From the NCBI GenBank assembly GCA_963724015.1, contig CAVRTM010000012.1:310001-374000 (forward strand): a stretch of DNA of 64,000 nt. Direction: 5' to 3'. This DNA is from CAVRTM01 sp963724015. GTDB taxonomy: Bacteria > Actinomycetota > Actinomycetes > Actinomycetales > Dermatophilaceae. The position numbers were made by a program, and so were the translations under genes. A model generated the notes under the pieces. That model worked only from the letters and a program-made list of their open reading frames with translations, ran no database searches and was not told the DNA's origin. Positions within the stretch are counted from its first letter, which is position 1, and each line of letters begins with the position of its first letter. Below, one piece after another: positions 1 through 9,567 of the stretch.

Positions 1-1
1 G

Positions 2-109
2 ACCGAGACCGGTATGGCGGTCTGGTGGCGGGACGACACCGACGCATACATGGCGGTGCGGTCCGACCCCCAAGCCGGGATCGTTCGCCACGTGCGACGC
101 GAACAATGA
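2..109 (+). CDS. C-terminal end of an unrecognised protein (cut by window edge)
   Basis: An open frame enters from the left edge and runs 35 codons to a TGA at 107-109. The visible residues include two adjacent tryptophans and a mixed charged tail ending VRREQ. Too little remains to place it in a family. It is followed by about 155 bases without a gene before the next start. Confidence 0.45.
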   Translation, partial: TETGMAVWWRDDTDAYMAVRSDPQAGIVRHVRREQ

Positions 110-265
110 ACGACCGCGCCAAGCCCTAGGGTTCCTCACCTCGCGTCAGCCGTTCCAACGACTCATGCTTGGGTAGCTACCCGTTGCCTCCACGGTTTGA
201 CACCGCCGAGCCGCGTACGTCATTCCGTCTGCGAACACGTACCATCGCGAGTACCGTGAAATGGC

Positions 266-1180
266 ATGACTACCCAGGCCGTTGACGGCAAGAAGGACGA
301 CTGGACGCCGCTTCTGACATACCGCTACCTGCGGATGATCTTGGTCCTCCCGGCCATCTTCCTCTTCTTGGCAACGATGTTCGAGGCCGCCACCCGAGGG
401 AGTTTCCGCGACTCCATCAGCGACTCTTACCAGGGACCGGTCCGGGATGTGTTCGTCGGCGCCTTGATGGCGTCTGGCGTCTGCATGATCGCTTACAAGG
501 GTCGGTCCAAGCTCGAGGACTACGCGCTCAACTTCGCCGGATTCAACGCATTCTTCGTTGCGCTCGTCCCGAACAACTTCACCGCCGTCCTCAACACGGC
601 TGCCACGACATCGCTCACTACCGGCGATGTCGTCACCCGCGAGCAGCTGCTGACCAACCTGCGGTTCGTTCTCACCGCGTTCCTGATCACTTCGGCCCTC
701 TTCATCTACTTCGACTACAAGTTGATGAACTGGAGCGCATTCACGTGGGGCAAGGACGAGACCAAGTTCGCGAGTGCTCTCGTCGTCGTCTCATGGGTCA
801 CCGAGGTCTTCCTTCTGGGCATCGTGGGGGGCGTTCTCGCCGGACGAGAGACCCTGTTCGGACTCAGCATCTTCGGCATTCTCCACTTCACCGCAGCCAG
901 CCTTCTCATCGCGAACCTGTCCTTCGCGGCGGCGAGCCACGCGTTCCCGCTGAAGCTGCGCAGTCCCCACCTGAACGCGACCGCCGAGAAGACCTCGCCC
1001 AGCGCGCTCAAAGGGTACCGGTGCATTGTGGCCGCGATGTGGGGAGGACTCATCATCGGCGGGCTCTGCATCTTCCTCGGGGTCTCGCACTCCGTCATCG
1101 TGACGGAGTACGTCGAGATCGGACTCTTTGTGGCGTACTGGGTCATCGCGACCCGAGGGGACTGGAGTAGCCCCCTCTGA
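266..1180 (+). CDS. Polytopic membrane protein of unknown function
   Basis: A 304-residue protein with about seven or eight hydrophobic segments (near residues 24-40, 62-78, 88-104, 134-150, 170-190, 200-220, 255-275 and 282-298). I do not recognise the family. Base composition looks lower in GC than the core genes to the right, and codon use is less biased toward third-position G/C, which would fit recent acquisition. The ATG at 266 has no clear Shine-Dalgarno. It is convergent with the HerA-like gene to its right, with two direct repeats between them. Confidence 0.6.
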   Translation: MTTQAVDGKKDDWTPLLTYRYLRMILVLPAIFLFLATMFEAATRGSFRDSISDSYQGPVRDVFVGALMASGVCMIAYKGRSKLEDYALNFAGFNAFFVALVPNNFTAVLNTAATTSLTTGDVVTREQLLTNLRFVLTAFLITSALFIYFDYKLMNWSAFTWGKDETKFASALVVVSWVTEVFLLGIVGGVLAGRETLFGLSIFGILHFTAASLLIANLSFAAASHAFPLKLRSPHLNATAEKTSPSALKGYRCIVAAMWGGLIIGGLCIFLGVSHSVIVTEYVEIGLFVAYWVIATRGDWSSPL

Positions 1181-1260
1181 CCGGCAGGAAACGTCGACGA
1201 CCGTCAAGGCCGCACGCGTGCATCCGTCAGGTGATCCTCCCGGGCCTCAGGTTCACCGCA

Positions 1261-1317
1261 CCCGCGCGCAGAACCGCCAGGTTTGCACCGCCCCGCGCGC
1301 AGAACCGCCAGGTTTGC
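1261..1317. repeat. Two direct repeats, each able to form a small hairpin
   Basis: A 26-base unit occurs at 1261-1286 and again, identically, at 1292-1317. Inside each unit GCAGAACC and GGTTTGC can pair around a GCCA loop with one bulged base. The pair lies between two convergent genes, so tandem hairpin terminators are a reasonable reading; a mobile intergenic repeat is the alternative. Confidence 0.6.
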
Positions 1318-1325
1318 GGGGGCAG

Positions 1326-2885
<1,560 letters not shown>

Positions 2886-2892
2886 GCCGAGG

Positions 2893-2929
2893 ACTCTAGC
2901 CGGGGGCCCACGCGGGGGCTGCCTAAACT
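2893..2929. promoter_or_regulatory. Divergent -10 hexamers for two leaderless genes
   Basis: The 50-base gap between divergent genes contains TAAACT at 2924-2929 (plus strand), six bases before the GTG at 2936, and TAGAGT (minus strand, 2898 to 2893), seven bases before the GTG at 2885. Neither start has a Shine-Dalgarno. This is the usual geometry of actinobacterial leaderless transcripts. Confidence 0.55.
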
Positions 2930-2935
2930 GGCGCA

Positions 2936-3232
2936 GTGATCTTCAAGGCCATCGGCGACACCCGTCCCTATCCCGACCACGGGCTGGAGACCCCTCGCGA
3001 CTGGTCGGAGGTGTCCCCCCGGATGGTGCGCCTGGACGAGCTCGTGACCACCAAGCGCAACCTCGACCTCGGCGCCCTGCTGTCGGAGGACTCCACGTTC
3101 TACGGCGACCTGTTCGCCCATGTCGTGCAGTGGGAGGGGACGCTGTACCTCGAGGACGGGCTGCACCGGGCGCTGCGGGCGGCGCTGCACCAGCGTCCGG
3201 CCCTGCACGCCCGGGTGCTCGTGCTGAGCTGA
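2936..3232 (+). CDS. VapB-like small conserved actinobacterial protein
   Basis: A 98-residue protein beginning MIFKAIGD and containing YGDLFAHVVQWEG and LEDGLHRALRAAL. This is a widely conserved actinobacterial small protein that is often labelled a VapB-family antitoxin. No PIN-domain toxin lies next to it here, so a toxin-antitoxin role is not supported by context. Start is the GTG at 2936, probably leaderless. It is followed by the LytR_C gene, 118 bases downstream. Confidence 0.75.
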   Translation: MIFKAIGDTRPYPDHGLETPRDWSEVSPRMVRLDELVTTKRNLDLGALLSEDSTFYGDLFAHVVQWEGTLYLEDGLHRALRAALHQRPALHARVLVLS

Positions 3233-3350
3233 CCGGGCCCTCCACCGACCGGCTGCCGGCCCGACACCACATCGTTGCGAACCGGTCCTTGGCTCTGCCC
3301 TCCGCTGGGGTGATCATCGACGCATCCGGACCAGCAGCAGGAGGGGACGC

Positions 3351-4211
3351 GTGAGCGAGCACGACGACTTCGAGCCCGAGCCGCGGCGCCGGCGCCTGCG
3401 CCGGCGGCACACGATCACGCTGGTGGCCGTGCTGGCGCTGATGGTCGGCACGTTCGGCTACGCGGCGGCGTACATGCAGGGATGGGTCGGCCAGCGCACC
3501 TCGGCCGCCGCCTCCTGCCCCGCCCTCCCTCCTGCTCCACCCGCACCCAAACCGCAGCAGATCAAGCTCAACGTCTACAACGCGACCGACACGCAGGGTC
3601 GTGCCACGGTGGTCGCCAAGGCGCTGCGCAAGCGCGACTTCGTCATCAGCACGGTGGCCAACGACCCGACGTACAACTCGGTGCCCGGGCCCGCGGAGGT
3701 GCGCTTCGGCGCCAAGGGAGAGCGGGCCGCGACGGTGGTCGCCGGTCAGGTGAAGGGCGCCAAGCTGGTCCCGGACACCCGGACGGACCGCTCGGTCGAC
3801 CTGGTCATCGGCCAGGCGTTCACCCGGCTCATCCCGATGCCGCCGAAGCCGCCGACACCCGCCCGCAACGTGAAGATGAACGTGTACAACACGACCTTCC
3901 GCACGGGGCTGGCGTCCACCACGGCCAAGTCCCTGGCGGCGCGCGGCTTCCACATCGACAAGGTGGGCAACGACCCGCACCCCAAGATCCTGTCCGTGAG
4001 CGGGGAGATCGTCTACGGCGACGACGGCGAGAACGCGGCCCGGCGGGTCGCGCTGCAGGTGGCCGGCGCCACGATGGTCAACGACCACCGCAGCGGCAGG
4101 ACCGTGGACCTGATCCTGGGCAACGGCTACACCGGGCTGGTCCCGGTCAGCCAGGCCACGGCGTCGCCGGTGCCCGCCACGGCGACGCCGACCCCTAGCA
4201 GGAAGTGCTGA
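3351..4211 (+). CDS. Membrane-anchored protein with two LytR C-terminal domains
   Basis: A 286-residue protein. A short basic cytoplasmic head is followed by one transmembrane segment (residues about 24-44) and two tandem LytR_C-type repeats (about 65-150 and 165-255). Each repeat starts with an NVYN(A/T)T motif and ends with a (V)DL(V/I)xG motif. LytR_C domains usually sit beside LytR-CpsA-Psr transferases in cell-envelope attachment; no LCP domain is present here. A GGAGGG Shine-Dalgarno precedes the GTG at 3351. A paralogue with one such domain follows immediately. Confidence 0.83.
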   Translation: MSEHDDFEPEPRRRRLRRRHTITLVAVLALMVGTFGYAAAYMQGWVGQRTSAAASCPALPPAPPAPKPQQIKLNVYNATDTQGRATVVAKALRKRDFVISTVANDPTYNSVPGPAEVRFGAKGERAATVVAGQVKGAKLVPDTRTDRSVDLVIGQAFTRLIPMPPKPPTPARNVKMNVYNTTFRTGLASTTAKSLAARGFHIDKVGNDPHPKILSVSGEIVYGDDGENAARRVALQVAGATMVNDHRSGRTVDLILGNGYTGLVPVSQATASPVPATATPTPSRKC

Positions 4212-4291
4212 GCGCGCACAGGGCCTGAACGTCCTTTCCGTACCCGTCCCGAGCGGGATGATCGGGGTCAGGGCTGACGGGGAGATGCGCG

Positions 4292-4849
4292 GTGAGCGAC
4301 GTCCACGAAGCAGGGGTGCTGCGGCGACGGCGGCGACGCCGGCGCCGCGCCGCGCTCACGATGACCTCGGTCCTGCTGCTGCTGGGCGGCATGCTCGTCT
4401 ACGCCGTCGGCAACGTCCCGGGTATCGGCCGGGGCGCACCGGCCCCGACCGCCGGCAGCTGCTCCCCCGGGCGCTCCTCCTCCGGTGAGGCGCTGCCCGC
4501 CCCCGACACCGTCCGGGTCAACGTCTACAACGCCACCAGCCGCCAGGGCCTGGCCGGGAGCCTGGCTGCCTCCTTGCGGGCGCAGGGGTTCACCGTGCTG
4601 ACGGTCGGCAACGACCCGCAGCACCGCCACCTCAAGGGTCATGGTGAGATCCGGTACGGCGCCCGCGGCGCGCTGGCCGCGCAGACGGCACGCGTCTGGA
4701 TGGCCCGGGCCCGGCTGGTCAGGGACCACCGACGGGACGCGACCATCGACCTCGTGGCCGGCAAGCGCTTCTCGGGCCTGCGGTCCCCGCCGCCCCCTCC
4801 GGTCCTGTCCGGCGCGGCGGGCGTGGGGCACCCGGCCTCCGGCTGCTGA
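4292..4849 (+). CDS. Membrane-anchored protein with one LytR C-terminal domain
   Basis: A 185-residue paralogue of the preceding gene. An Arg-rich head (residues 11-19) is followed by a transmembrane segment (about 22-42) and a single LytR_C domain (about 75-160) with the same NVYNAT start and VGNDPQ core. The GTG at 4292 follows an upstream GGGGAG. The two genes look like a tandem duplication in which this copy kept one domain. The extracytoplasmic domain suggests an envelope role; nothing more specific can be seen. Confidence 0.8.
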   Translation: MSDVHEAGVLRRRRRRRRRAALTMTSVLLLLGGMLVYAVGNVPGIGRGAPAPTAGSCSPGRSSSGEALPAPDTVRVNVYNATSRQGLAGSLAASLRAQGFTVLTVGNDPQHRHLKGHGEIRYGARGALAAQTARVWMARARLVRDHRRDATIDLVAGKRFSGLRSPPPPPVLSGAAGVGHPASGC

Positions 4850-4862
4850 CCGGTGCCGGCGG

Positions 4863-5489
4863 TCAGGCCTGGTCCGGCGGCGCCACCGCGACGGCCGACC
4901 GCCCCGGCAGCTGCTCGAACGCGTAGTAGACCGCCACGGCCAGGTGCCCGGCCAGCGTGAGCAGGGGCGAGAGGAAGGACAGCACGCACAAGAAGGCATA
5001 GGCCAGCAGGCCGAAGCCGAACCGCAGCACGGCGGCTCGCTGCCGGGGCGCCGGCATGGGCGTGCGCAGGATCCCCGGCGTGTGGACGACGTGGCGCCAG
5101 AGCGAGGTGAACGCGATCGCGATCGCGAGCATGGTCAGGCTGTAGGTGAAGACCGCCACCTGCGCGTCCCGGCCACCGCGGCGCAGGCCCTCGGCCGCCA
5201 CGGCGGTGGGGAACGGCAACACCGAGATGACCAGCAGCAGCGCGAGGTTGAGGAACAGCAGGGTGCGGTCGACGCCGGCGACGAGGGTGAACAGCGCGTG
5301 GTGGTTGATCCACATGATGCCGATCACCGTGAAGCTGACCACGTAGGCGACGTACGACGGCCACTGCGCCAGCAGCAGCTCCCCGAGCGGGCGCCCGGGC
5401 TCCTCGGGGACCCGCAGGTCCAGCACCAGCAGGGTCACGGCGATGGCGAGGACGCCGTCGCTGAAGGCCTCCAGCCGGTTCGGGCTCAT
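4863..5489 (-). CDS. TMEM175-family (DUF1211) potassium channel
   Basis: A 208-residue membrane protein beginning MSPNRLEAFSDG. The RxxxFSDG signature in the first helix forms the ion filter in TMEM175 channels. About six transmembrane helices can be counted, one six-helix TMEM175 unit as in bacterial members. The reading frame stays open far upstream of 5489, but only the methionine before the RLEAFSD motif fits the family, so I chose it. Bacterial TMEM175 proteins conduct K+ as tetramers. Divergent from the BtuF-like gene. Confidence 0.83.
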   Translation of the reverse strand: MSPNRLEAFSDGVLAIAVTLLVLDLRVPEEPGRPLGELLLAQWPSYVAYVVSFTVIGIMWINHHALFTLVAGVDRTLLFLNLALLLVISVLPFPTAVAAEGLRRGGRDAQVAVFTYSLTMLAIAIAFTSLWRHVVHTPGILRTPMPAPRQRAAVLRFGFGLLAYAFLCVLSFLSPLLTLAGHLAVAVYYAFEQLPGRSAVAVAPPDQA

Positions 5490-5546
5490 GCCGGCAGTCA
5501 ACAGCCGCGCACCCGGCCCTGACCATCCCCGATATAGCGTCGTGGC

Positions 5547-6431
5547 GTGAACATCGTGTCGCTGCTGCCGTCGGCCACCGAGATCCTCTTCGCGGTGGGA
5601 GCCGGCGACGACGTGGTCGGGGTGACCTTCGAGTGCGACCACCCGCAGGAGGCCCGCGCGCGCCGCATCGTGTCCACGAGCGCCCTCTCGGAGGGGCTCG
5701 ATCCGGCGGCCATCGACGCGGCGGTCCGCGCCCGGATCGCCGCCGGCGAGGACCTTTACCACCTCGACCGCGGCGCGCTCGCGGACCTGGACGCCGACCT
5801 CGTGGTGACCCAGGACCTGTGCGCGGTGTGCGCGGTCGACGTCTCGGAGGTCACGGCAGCCCTCGAGCACCTCGGCTGTCGCGCGGAGGTGCTCACCACC
5901 GACCCGCACGACCTGGAGCAGGTGCTGGACTCCGTCCTGCAGGTCGGCGCAGCGACCGGCCACGAGGGCGAGGCCAAGGCCCTGGTCGACGGCCTTCGGG
6001 CGCGCCTGGACGCCGTGGCCGCGCGGGTGGCCGGACGGGCACGGCCGCGGGTGGTGGTGCTGGAGTGGACCGACCCGCCGTTCGCCCCCGGCCACTGGGT
6101 GCCCGACATGGTGCACCTCGCGGGCGGTCACTGCGTGCTGGGCCGCGCGGGCGAGCGGTCCACGCCGACCACCTGGGCCGACGTCGCGGCCGCCACCCCC
6201 GACGTCGTCGTCTCGGCGCCGTGCGGCTTCGCCCTCGAGGACTCGATCCGGCTGGCGCAGGAGCTGATCGCGGGCGGGGGGCTGCCGGACGGCGTACCGG
6301 TCTGGGCGGTGGACGCCAACGCCTCCTTCGCCCGGCCGGGCCCGCGCCTGGTCGACGGGATCGAGGCGCTGGCGGCCCTCCTGCACGGGGACCAGGTGCC
6401 TGACCCGGTCCTGGCCCAGCGCCTGCGGTGA
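5547..6431 (+). CDS. Cobalamin-binding-like (BtuF-type) protein without signal peptide
   Basis: A 294-residue protein with the BtuF/periplasmic-binding-protein III fold: an N-terminal MNIVSLLPSATEIL strand, DLVVTQDLCAVC in the middle and a C-terminal lobe with PDMVHLAGG. There is no signal peptide or lipobox, so it should be cytoplasmic, unlike transport-linked BtuF. Such free-standing forms are common in actinomycetes and no ABC permease is nearby. A TATAGC hexamer at 5533-5538 lies eight bases before the GTG at 5547, which fits a leaderless transcript. Ligand is inferred from the family only. Confidence 0.78.
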   Translation: MNIVSLLPSATEILFAVGAGDDVVGVTFECDHPQEARARRIVSTSALSEGLDPAAIDAAVRARIAAGEDLYHLDRGALADLDADLVVTQDLCAVCAVDVSEVTAALEHLGCRAEVLTTDPHDLEQVLDSVLQVGAATGHEGEAKALVDGLRARLDAVAARVAGRARPRVVVLEWTDPPFAPGHWVPDMVHLAGGHCVLGRAGERSTPTTWADVAAATPDVVVSAPCGFALEDSIRLAQELIAGGGLPDGVPVWAVDANASFARPGPRLVDGIEALAALLHGDQVPDPVLAQRLR

Positions 6432-6552
6432 GCATCGGCCAGGGCTCCCTGCTGGGTTTCCACCTCCTCCTTGTGCCGCTGAGTCGGGATCCGGGGGCGG
6501 TTCAGGCCCCAGATCGCCGACCTGTCGGCACAAAGTCAGTGCGGCGGAGAAG

Positions 6553-7863
6553 TCAGGTGACGCGACGGTCGCGCTGCCGTGATGGCTGCACCCCGGGGAA
6601 CGGCGTCGACGCGGCGTCGGTCGTGCGCGCCAACAGGCTGCGGCCGGCTTCGACCGCGAGGTCGCGGTCGTCGGTCAGGACATAGCTGAACCGCCGGTCG
6701 GCATCAGCCCCTGCGTCGCCGAAGTCGTGGGCGGTCAGCAACCGGGTCCAGGACGACGTGATGACGACGATCGTCCACTCGCGCCGCAGCGGGTCCGCGG
6801 CATCCAGGGTGGCGCTGCTGGCGTACGGGACCGGCGGCGCGTCGACACCGGCGCCGAGCATGGCGACCAAGCAGCCGGCACGGGTGAGCTCGGCATACCG
6901 CTCCAAGGTGCTCGGGACGAGGTGACGCGCGCTCTGGAAGCTGGACAGGATCATGGCCGCGCCACCGGCGGCGAGCGCCTCGCGCTCGATCTCCTTGCTG
7001 AGGGCGACGAGGGCGCGCTTGTCCGCGACCCGCGGCGCGTGGCGGGCGGTGGCGAGGGTGAAGGGGCTGGAGTGCGCCTCCAGCAGCTGCCGCGTGCGCT
7101 GACCCAGCATCTGCGAGACGGCTGCGACCTCCTCGGCGTGCTCGCCCCGGCCGAGGTAGCGCGGCCCCGCGGCCAATGTGGCGCCGAGCATGCGGACCGT
7201 GTTCGCGTCCGACGCGGACGTGACACCGTCGACCATGACGATGCTCCCGGTCAGGGCCGAGTGGCCGCGCACCGCCTCGAAGATCTCGCTCATCTGGCGC
7301 AGCTCGTGCGCCCGCAGGACGCTGACGTCCAACCGGACGACCTCGGGGTCGAGCAGCGGCAGCACGGCGAGCGACGCCACGGACGCCCCCACACCGCGTA
7401 CGGCGACCGTCCACCCGTCACGGCGCGCGCGCTCGACGGCGCGCAGCGTGGCGGCCGGATGGCTCAGCACGCGGGCGCTGTCGATCTGCAGGACCAGCCG
7501 CTCGCGCAGGGTCGGCTCCTCCTCGGCGAGCGTCGCGAGCGCCTCCACGGGGGTGTCGAGGAAGACCCGGGTGCGGTCGCCGGCACCGGGACCGACCGCC
7601 GCCACGGCCCGCATCGCCGCGCGCCGGCACAGCGCGCCCAGCTCGCCCGCGTCCGGCGACGCCTGGACGGCATTCCCGAAGGCGGCCGGCTGCTCCAGCG
7701 CACCGCCGCGGCCCGACAGGACCACGTCGTACCCGACCACACGGCCGGACCCGCTCTGCACCACTGGGCGGACCTGGGTCTGCACGGCGCCGGTGCGGAT
7801 CACCTCGCCCACGTCGGTCGCCGGGGCGGCACCGAAGGTGGGCGAGCTGGACGTCAGGGTCAT
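6553..7863 (-). CDS. Degenerate EAL domain fused to a DICT sensory domain
   Basis: A 436-residue protein. Residues about 25-235 have the strand-helix pattern of an EAL phosphodiesterase, but the EAL signature is replaced by YDVVLSG and the usual metal-binding acids are not evident, so cyclic-di-GMP hydrolysis is unlikely. Residues about 250-405 match the DICT sensory domain, which is typically linked to diguanylate cyclases and two-component systems. The ATG at 7863 is used because GGAG lies six bases upstream; an in-frame GTG at 7869 is possible. It is divergent from the sugar porter. A ligand- or c-di-GMP-binding role is inferred. Confidence 0.78.
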   Translation of the reverse strand: MTLTSSSPTFGAAPATDVGEVIRTGAVQTQVRPVVQSGSGRVVGYDVVLSGRGGALEQPAAFGNAVQASPDAGELGALCRRAAMRAVAAVGPGAGDRTRVFLDTPVEALATLAEEEPTLRERLVLQIDSARVLSHPAATLRAVERARRDGWTVAVRGVGASVASLAVLPLLDPEVVRLDVSVLRAHELRQMSEIFEAVRGHSALTGSIVMVDGVTSASDANTVRMLGATLAAGPRYLGRGEHAEEVAAVSQMLGQRTRQLLEAHSSPFTLATARHAPRVADKRALVALSKEIEREALAAGGAAMILSSFQSARHLVPSTLERYAELTRAGCLVAMLGAGVDAPPVPYASSATLDAADPLRREWTIVVITSSWTRLLTAHDFGDAGADADRRFSYVLTDDRDLAVEAGRSLLARTTDAASTPFPGVQPSRQRDRRVT

Positions 7864-8046
7864 GGTCACTCCGGTCCTCACCTGCAGCACAGGCGTCAGG
7901 GTCGCGCCTCGGCCTCGCCCGGTACCCCCGGTGTCGTGGCGCAAACGCAGCAGGGTGGGGGGCGAGCCGACCACTGGCACCGCCAGGACCACGCGGTTCC
8001 AGACCATGCCAGTGGGTACAGGGCCCCTCGACCGAGGAGGTCCCGC

Positions 8047-9540
8047 ATGCCGACGACAGACGACGCTTCCCCACACAGCTCGGCCCGGCGGGCCCCCGCC
8101 GCGGGGGCTGAGCCGACGGCCCGGTTCACCGGGCCGTTGCTCATGACCGCAGCCGTATCGGCCATCTCCGCGCTGCTGTACGGCTACGACACCGGCATCA
8201 TCTCCGGCGCCCTGCTGCAGATCCGGCGGGACTTCTCCACCGGCAGCGGCACCGAGCAGGTCATCGCGGCCAGCATCCTGTTCGGTGCGGTCCTCGGTGC
8301 CCTCGCGTGCAGCCGCCTGTCGGAACGTCGTGGGCGGCAGCGCACGGTCGTGCTGATCGCCTGCGTGTTCGTCGTCGGCGCCCTCGCCTGCTCCGTCGCA
8401 CCCAGTGCGCTCGCCCTGTCGCTGGGGCGCATCGTGCTCGGTTTCGCGGTGGGCGGCGCCACCCAGACCGTCCCGATGTACGTGGCCGAGATGGCCCCGG
8501 CCGCGCGTCGCGGCCAGCTCGTGCTGACCTTCCAGCTCGGCATCGGCGTCGGCATCGTCATCTCCACCATCGTCGGCGCCACCGAGGCCGTCTCCTGGCG
8601 CGTGTCGGTCGGCATGGCCGCGATCCCCGCTGCGCTGATGCTGCTGCTCATGCTGCGCCTGCCGGAGAGCCCCCGGTGGCTGGTCAAGGACGACGACCTC
8701 GAGGGGGCACGCGCGGTACTGCGCCGGGTCCGGCCCGACGGGGCGGACGTGGAGCCCGAGCTGCACGAGATCAGCGAACTCGAGGAGCAGGAGCGTCAGA
8801 CCGGCGAGCAGCACCGTGGCTGGTCTGGCCTGCGCCAGCGCTGGATCCGCCCGGCACTGGTGGTGGGCTGCGGCATCGCCGTGTTCACCCAGCTCAGCGG
8901 CATCGAGATGATCATCTACTACGCCCCGACGATCCTCACCGACAACGGTTTCTCCACCTCGGCGGCGCTGCGGGTCAGCGTGGGCCTCGGCGTGACCTAC
9001 CTCGTGATGATGATCGTCGGTCTGGCCATCGTGGACAGGGTGGGCCGGCGGCGGCTGACGCTGGTCATGGTCCCCGGCGCGGCGCTCAGCCTGGCGGTCC
9101 TCGGCACCCTCTTCGTGACGGGCAACAGCGGCCGGGACAGCACGCCGTTCATCATCGCCTGCCTCATCGTGTTCATGTTCTTCAACGCCGGCGGGCTGCA
9201 GCTCATGGGCTGGCTGACGGGCTCGGAGATCTACCCCCTGGCCGTACGCGGCGCCGGCACCAGCGCCCAGGCCGTCACCTTGTGGAGCACGAACCTGCTC
9301 ATCACCCTCACCCTGCTGACCATGATCAACACGATCGGCGTGGGCCCGACGATGTGGGTCTACGCGGCGTTCAACGTGGCGGCTTTCCTGTTCATCTGGC
9401 GCCGCATGCCGGAGCTGGGCGGTTACAGCCTCGAGCAGATCGAGGGCAAGCTGCGCGGCGGTTCCTTCCGACCCCGCGACTTCCAGCGCGACCCCACCGC
9501 CGACCAGCCGGAGCCGGCCCACAGCGGGGCGGGCGCCTGA
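8047..9540 (+). CDS. MFS sugar porter
   Basis: A 497-residue major facilitator with 12 predicted helices and sugar-porter signatures: GYDTGIISGAL in helix 1, RLSERRGRQR after helix 2, PESPRWLV before the central loop, QLSGIEMIIYY in helix 7 and DRVGRRRL after helix 8. These place it with proton-coupled sugar symporters; the sugar cannot be read. A strong GAGGAGG at 8034-8040 decides the ATG at 8047. A second sugar porter lies at the far end of the window. Confidence 0.9.
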   Translation: MPTTDDASPHSSARRAPAAGAEPTARFTGPLLMTAAVSAISALLYGYDTGIISGALLQIRRDFSTGSGTEQVIAASILFGAVLGALACSRLSERRGRQRTVVLIACVFVVGALACSVAPSALALSLGRIVLGFAVGGATQTVPMYVAEMAPAARRGQLVLTFQLGIGVGIVISTIVGATEAVSWRVSVGMAAIPAALMLLLMLRLPESPRWLVKDDDLEGARAVLRRVRPDGADVEPELHEISELEEQERQTGEQHRGWSGLRQRWIRPALVVGCGIAVFTQLSGIEMIIYYAPTILTDNGFSTSAALRVSVGLGVTYLVMMIVGLAIVDRVGRRRLTLVMVPGAALSLAVLGTLFVTGNSGRDSTPFIIACLIVFMFFNAGGLQLMGWLTGSEIYPLAVRGAGTSAQAVTLWSTNLLITLTLLTMINTIGVGPTMWVYAAFNVAAFLFIWRRMPELGGYSLEQIEGKLRGGSFRPRDFQRDPTADQPEPAHSGAGA

Positions 9541-9567
9541 CGGTACGGAGGACCTGCGGTGCACAGG

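Noticed and set aside
2936..3232. A complete VapBC toxin-antitoxin pair
   Set aside because: No PIN-domain toxin is adjacent; only the VapB-like protein is present.
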